DNA of 64,000 nt from Rotaria sordida (lineage: Eukaryota > Rotifera > Eurotatoria > Philodinida > Philodinidae), in the NCBI GenBank assembly GCA_905250125.1, contig CAJNOL010001178.1, positions 7,888 to 71,887 on the forward strand. The letters run 5' to 3'. This document shows positions 59,312 through 64,000 of this stretch, piece by piece (the first letter of the stretch is position 1; every line of letters begins with the position of its first letter). The position numbers and the translations under genes were made by a program. The notes below the pieces were generated by a model. That model made no database searches and was not told where the DNA came from. It worked only from the letters and a program-made list of their open reading frames with translations.

Positions 59312-60062
59312 CAAAATATAAAATAGAACTTGAGCTTTTTTAATTATATAATGTAAGAAAAAATAATGCTGCAGTAAACAAATGAAATGTAAAGCTTTAT
59401 TTAAACGAAAAAAAAAATATATAATAGGATACTTCAACCTTGTACAGATTTTAATAAATGGCTATCATCAGCTGGAACTTATCAATCAATCAATAAATAT
59501 CAATATCAAATAAATCGAAGAATGCATGAATTTAATAAATAGTATAAACATAACATCAGTATTTTTATATTTTGACTTTAACAATCGAAAAAAAAACAGT
59601 CGTCGAACTTTCTACAGTTTTTTTTCAAAATTAATCAAGTTATAATTTTGAAAAATAATCAATATCATTGTTTTTATGAGTTGATTAATAATACATATGA
59701 TTGTGTGTAAGATCTGTGGTAGATACCGTGAATATGTAAAACAGACTTATTTGTCAACCAATTCCATAATTATAATAATAAGAATGTTTAATTAATAAAA
59801 AATGAATTGAAAAATAATGAGCGAATAGAAATAATGCAAACAAAAAATAAGACATCGGTAGGAAAAAATAAAAAATTTCTGTTCGAAATGCAAAAATTAG
59901 ACAGATTCTTGCTCTGACGTTCGATTATCCTGAAAAACGACTATAGTTTACAAAAAATTTTTCACGTTACGTATTTTGTATTAGTTTAATGAGGTTAGAG
60001 AACATATGTGAGTTTCCATATGTCAGTTCGAAAGAGGCTGCGCTAACAAGCTTTTTCTTACA
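59312..60062. mobile_element. 0.75-kb insertion with 11-bp target duplication
   Basis: Absent from copy A. It is flanked by TATTCTTTTAT at 59301-59311 and again at 60063-60073. It contains no long frame. The strings TGTAAGAAAAA (59351, plus) and its inverse near 60050 hint at inverted ends. Class unassigned. Confidence 0.55.
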
Positions 60063-60809
60063 TATTCTTTTATGTTTACATAGCAATGCCTGTTATCTGC
60101 TTCCATTGACATCGTATCTTATACGAATAGAAAAAAAGTAAAAGAGCAGCAGAATTGTAACCTCTATCATAATAGAAATAGTCGAGAGGATAGCAATAGA
60201 AAGAAGAAAAAGAATCTTGGCTTAGCTGTCTATAAATAAAAATAGTGACGTTTATTCTATAGAGGTCGAATAAATCGATCGTTTTTTATTAATAATTCTT
60301 TAAAAAGTTATATCTTATACATAATGTAGATGTCCATAATCGTTCTTAAAAGCAATATAATTGATTGTCATAATGATTTAGTTCAATATCTTATACTCAT
60401 TGAAATTCTACCTCTTTTTTTTCAATGATCGATCAATTATTTTCAATATTTTACAATTCATAAAATCATTTGAAAAAAAAATTACTTTAGTATGAAAAAT
60501 TCTACTTGGGACTGTTTCGTTGGCATGAAAATTGAACTAAAAAAGAATTCTTTAACCTTATTTGTGTATGAAAACAAATAAGAGAAGAGAACAACAGCAA
60601 TAATAGAGATTTACAAAACAAAAAATATTAGAAAGGTAATTTTTATTGATGTCATTTTTATGTTATTGATAAATTATTTGATCGTAGAAGTCTTCTCGAT
60701 TGCTGCAGTCTTTCTTTTTCAGTTCTTAACTTGATATTCATTTTCCTCTAAACATAAAAATAATTTGTGAATATATATATATTTTTTTTTTGAAATGTAA
60801 TTATCAAGA
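60063..60809. repeat. Duplicated intergenic block, copy B, right part
   Basis: Matches about 42860-43548 of copy A with moderate divergence. No gene inside; it is the 3' flank of the secreted-protein gene. Confidence 0.7.
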
Positions 60810-61700
60810 TTACACTAAATAAGGATCTATTTGAGCCGAATATGGATACGATTTCACTTTTCGAGCTTCAAGCATTTGATTAATAAAATCAATATTTATG
60901 GGTCCTTTAATTGAATTCTTCCATCGTTTATCATGTCGCGATGAACAAACTTGTCTAAAAATAAAAAAATTATTTCTAATTATCAGATAAACAAAAAATA
61001 TATACGAAAGTTCGTTGAATCGAATAGTTGATTTGTCGTCTCTGAAAAAAGCAACAAATCAAAATAAAATTGAACAAATTTTTTTAAAATAACAAACCGT
61101 TTTGCTATTTGTTCACATGATTCAAATAAATGAAAAGCTGGTGCTTCTCCATGTTCTTCAATAAACATACTAATAAAATTTGACATTTCTTCAGGATCTT
61201 TTAAAATACTATTTAAAATCAAATATTAAAAATAATTTCATAAAATAAATCGATTATTTGTACCTGCATAAATAACCCTGAAAATCATATTTTTTTGTTT
61301 CAAATTCTGTTCCACTCTTAGTATTAGCATGATGATTATGATGATGAAGTTTACGACTTGTTGATAAGAATCTATTCATATCTGGAAATGGTAGAGCAAA
61401 ACGTTTTTGCCTATTTTTTTCAAACAGAATTAGATTAAAATTATGCAAAAACAAAGAACGAATAAATTTACGGTGATTGCATTTTTCTTGTTTCAATATT
61501 GGAAATATATGAGCAAAGATGATCAATTTGACTAGGTGATAAATTACCCAAACTAAAAGAAAATTTCAATAGAATTATTATTAAAGAAACACCAAATAAA
61601 AATTGATTTACTTAGAATCGATAGTCAATGGATAACTATTTATTGAAAATGATATTGATAATATAATAATCAATAATAATGGTGTAAGAAGTAAATTCAT
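60810..61700 (-). CDS. Secreted protein of unknown family, six exons (possible prohormone)
   Basis: Exons 61700-61612, 61552-61472, 61410-61264, 61208-61098, 61041-61006 and 60954-60810 all have GT-AG sites, and all five junctions agree in phase, giving 202 residues. It begins with a signal peptide, MNLLLTPLLLIIILSISFS. The mature part contains two Lys-Arg sites (QKRFALPFPDMNRF and HDKRWKNSIKGP), a His-rich stretch (LHHHNHHAN), an acidic amphipathic segment (DPEEMSNFISMFIEEHGEAP) and four cysteines. The dibasic sites and size fit a peptide precursor, but no known neuropeptide motif or amidation Gly is evident, so another secreted function is equally possible. A duplicate exists only as its last codons at 43549. 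Confidence 0.7.
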
Positions 61701-62766
61701 GATGATGTTTTCTAAGGAGATATTATCTTCAAAATAAAGTTGTATATATAATTCCTTATACTAAAGTATCTTCATTGTTTATGTCAATATTTAATTACAA
61801 ATACCAATCATCCAAAAAATCAACGGAATATATATTCCTGTATATGACCTTTCGACCATAATTTTCTTTTTTTTTTTCTATTCGATTTTTTATTCTCTCC
61901 GCCTGGCAAGACAGCCGCTCGTTGTCAATTGTAGTAATATCGTGCATAATCTAAACTTGACTAATAGTAGTTAAAAACAAATCAACGAAGAAAACGATTA
62001 TTTTTCGATCCCCATTAGTTGACGTCAACCTGATTGTTTAGAAAATCTACCTATTCATTTTCTTTTTTTTTATTCAATAGTGACATACTATCATTTTCTA
62101 TGCAAATTTATTTAAAAAGAGCTAACGATTTGAGAATTATACGTAGAAGAGAACTTCAACGCTTTAAGAAATGCCATGACAGACTAACAACATCATTTGT
62201 TTGTTACTCACATATATAAAACAGAAGCTCTATATCATTGTTTGAAAAAAAAAGTGACATGGACTTTTCTTTGTCTTCTTTTTGACTTACTTTATAATGT
62301 GTTCTATCTAAAAGCAAGTTAATTAATAGATATGTAAAACATCAAGTGAATTGACTTGTTTGTAATATGTAAATGCAGAACATATGTTCATTTCCGATAA
62401 TTAGTAAAAGAATATATTCTTACTGCGTTTTAAATCGGAATGACTTTCTATGTAGAAGAGAAAAAAAACTATTTTACTCCTACGCTTTGTTCTGCTCAAG
62501 ATGAGGAAATTCTATAACAAGCTTCAATGAATTATTTATTAGATGTAGAATCATTTATTATATTTTATATGATTAATTTTTTTTTTCTATAATGAACCTG
62601 TACATATTTATCAATTGATAATTAAAAAAAAAAGAAAGAGTTAAGAATAAAAATAATCACTAGTGTCGTGATCATTGAGGAATTTTATCAAAAATGTTTT
62701 ATAATAAAGATAAAACTATCTTCTTTTTGACTCTTGTTAGTTGATTAACATTGAAATTTTGAGATT
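61701..62766. other. 5' flank of the secreted-protein gene and spacer
   Basis: A plus-strand frame at 62079-62219 behind an AATAG acceptor reads MQIYLKRANDLRIIRRRELQ and could be a small terminal exon; unsupported otherwise. The rest is AT-rich without features. Confidence 0.35.
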
Positions 62767-63235
62767 ATATGTGGATCATTGTGAAAGTTTCTGGATTATT
62801 GATTAAAATAAATAGATATTAACGAGTTTGGTAGTAGATCCAAATCTCAGAATGCATTTGTTGATATTGCTACTAATGTCACACGAGACCAAATTCGAGT
62901 TATGATTTACTATGATAAGAAAAAAAAATTGTCTCAAGAGGTTATGCCTTGAATCTTTATACAAAAGAGATTCAAGGCATATCCTCCTATAACAATTCTT
63001 TTTTTTTGTAAACATAGTAAATCATAACTCGAATTTGGTATCGTGTGACGTTCGTAGCAATATCAACAAAAATGTATTAGTAATTTAACACTTTATCTAA
63101 AACAAAACGAAAGGAGAAGTGTTCAAGAACGACAACTTTGTGTGCTTCTTTCTGAGACTTTGAGCTACTATCAAACTCGTTACTATCTATTTATTTTAAT
63201 CAATAATCCAGAAACTTTCACAATGATCCACATAT
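62767..63235. mobile_element. Foldback element with mariner-like ends
   Basis: The ends TGTGGATCATTGTGAAAG and their inverse are flanked by TA. The arms pair over about 200 bp, with a central hairpin (ATTCAAGGCATA region). The right arm carries about 90 bp absent from the left. The TA flank suggests Tc1/mariner-type mobilisation. Non-coding. Confidence 0.75.
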
Positions 63236-64000
63236 CATAATTACATCTTGATGAGAATATTTTTAAATAGAAGCTTATAAATTTTTAATTTCATAAAAGA
63301 TCTATTCTTGTTTATGAAGATCAATTTTTCTATAATTTGATAAATTCTTCTCAAAACAGAAGTATATCAGTGTATTTTATTTTTCCTTAAAAACTAATAT
63401 TAATTGAAAATTTGCTAGAAATCCTCAAAACTTGGAGATTTTTTTCACAAATGTTGTTATAACTAGAGAAAGTGGAACCGCTGGGTGATCAAATAATGTC
63501 ATAAGTATTATCGAGTTGAACTTTTGTTCTCTTCTCAAGTTATTTTAAGAGCATTATTTCATCTTTTTATAAATATCAATTAAAATATGTTGCGGTCGCA
63601 TTAAAAGGAATCAAATTATTTTGAATGTGGGTGAAGAGAATATCCAAATCAACACCCATGTGTATGCAATGTCTCTTTTTTTTATATATTTATTTAATTA
63701 AAAAAAGTAGGATATTTGAACAGGCAGCCTTTCTCTCTTCTCTCTGGAAAGCTTTTTTTAAAATACTGAATGCTGCAGAAAGAAGAACGAAGGGAGTCAA
63801 TGAAACTGGATACTGGGGGGATTTTTATCTGGACATTCTTATGGATACGTGACGTTCATCAACATTGAAAGTTGATTCACTGGATCCTAGACTGACCGAA
63901 TGATGAGAAAGATGTGCTTATATTCTTATATAAAAATGAATTCTGTACAATGATAACTTTAACAGAAATTATTAATATTTGTAACACATTGTACATTACA
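63236..64000. other. No gene seen
   Basis: AT-rich DNA with a GTGGGTGAAGAG patch at 63626. The 75-codon frame at 63625 is not supported by splice sites or motifs. Confidence 0.45.

Noticed and set aside
1-64000. CRISPR arrays, bacterial operons, rRNA genes or intact tRNA genes
   Set aside because: No regularly spaced direct repeats, no prokaryotic gene layout and no RNA-gene signature; the only tRNA-like sequence (45185-45310) fails to pair.

Overview
The window looks like nuclear DNA from a small-genome animal, most likely a bdelloid rotifer. The DNA is AT-rich. Real genes are split by short GT-AG introns, many of about 50-70 nt. Several contents are typical of bdelloids: an arginine ADP-ribosyltransferase, decayed ADP-ribosyltransferase and TPR pieces, a B-box-like fragment, candidate acquired genes (GH125 mannosidase, T4-type lysozyme) and many small foldback or MITE elements. 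The taxon is inferred from these features, not proven.

Left third (1-23 kb). The window opens with the last exon of a START-domain lipid-transfer protein. A decayed stretch follows, then a complete three-exon diacylglycerol kinase of the zeta/iota type (minus, 3646-6051). A SAM-domain gene (minus, 9449-12823) has a 1.7-kb intron carrying a pogo-like MITE and a GC-rich hAT MITE with a perfect 8-bp target duplication. Next come a 1.5-kb foldback element, an intact ADP-ribosyltransferase (15127-15948), a B-box-like ORF, a W2-domain (eIF5/eIF4G-type) gene with two in-frame stops, and a membrane mucin-like gene (minus, 20733 to about 23245) with another foldback element in an intron.

Middle (23-38 kb). 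This part is mostly sparse and decayed. It holds exon fragments, an ADP-ribosyltransferase remnant lying head-to-head with a broken TPR array, a SIRT5-type sirtuin pseudogene that has lost its zinc module, and a two-exon lysozyme-like gene. The lysozyme keeps the T4 fold motifs but has Gln at the catalytic Glu position, and it ends in a hydrophobic tail.

Right part (38-64 kb). The main structure is a segmental duplication. Copy A (about 38.4-43.57 kb) holds GH125 alpha-mannosidase, NDP kinase (minus) and the last codons of a secreted-protein gene. Copy B (about 49.98-50.29 plus 56.40-61.7 kb) holds the same order, interrupted by 6.1 kb of inserted repeats. Decay is asymmetric. Copy A has an intact NDP kinase but a 1.44-kb foldback in a GH125 intron and a hAT remnant cutting off the secreted-protein gene. 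Copy B has compact GH125 and a complete secreted-protein gene, but a dead NDP kinase. Between the copies are a hAT transposase fragment, a tRNA-like sequence, and a decayed transposon with a transposase C-terminus and a BEN-domain gene that contains a suspicious 100-N assembly gap.

Exon coordinates are read by eye from splice motifs, reading-phase agreement and family motifs. No database search was run.
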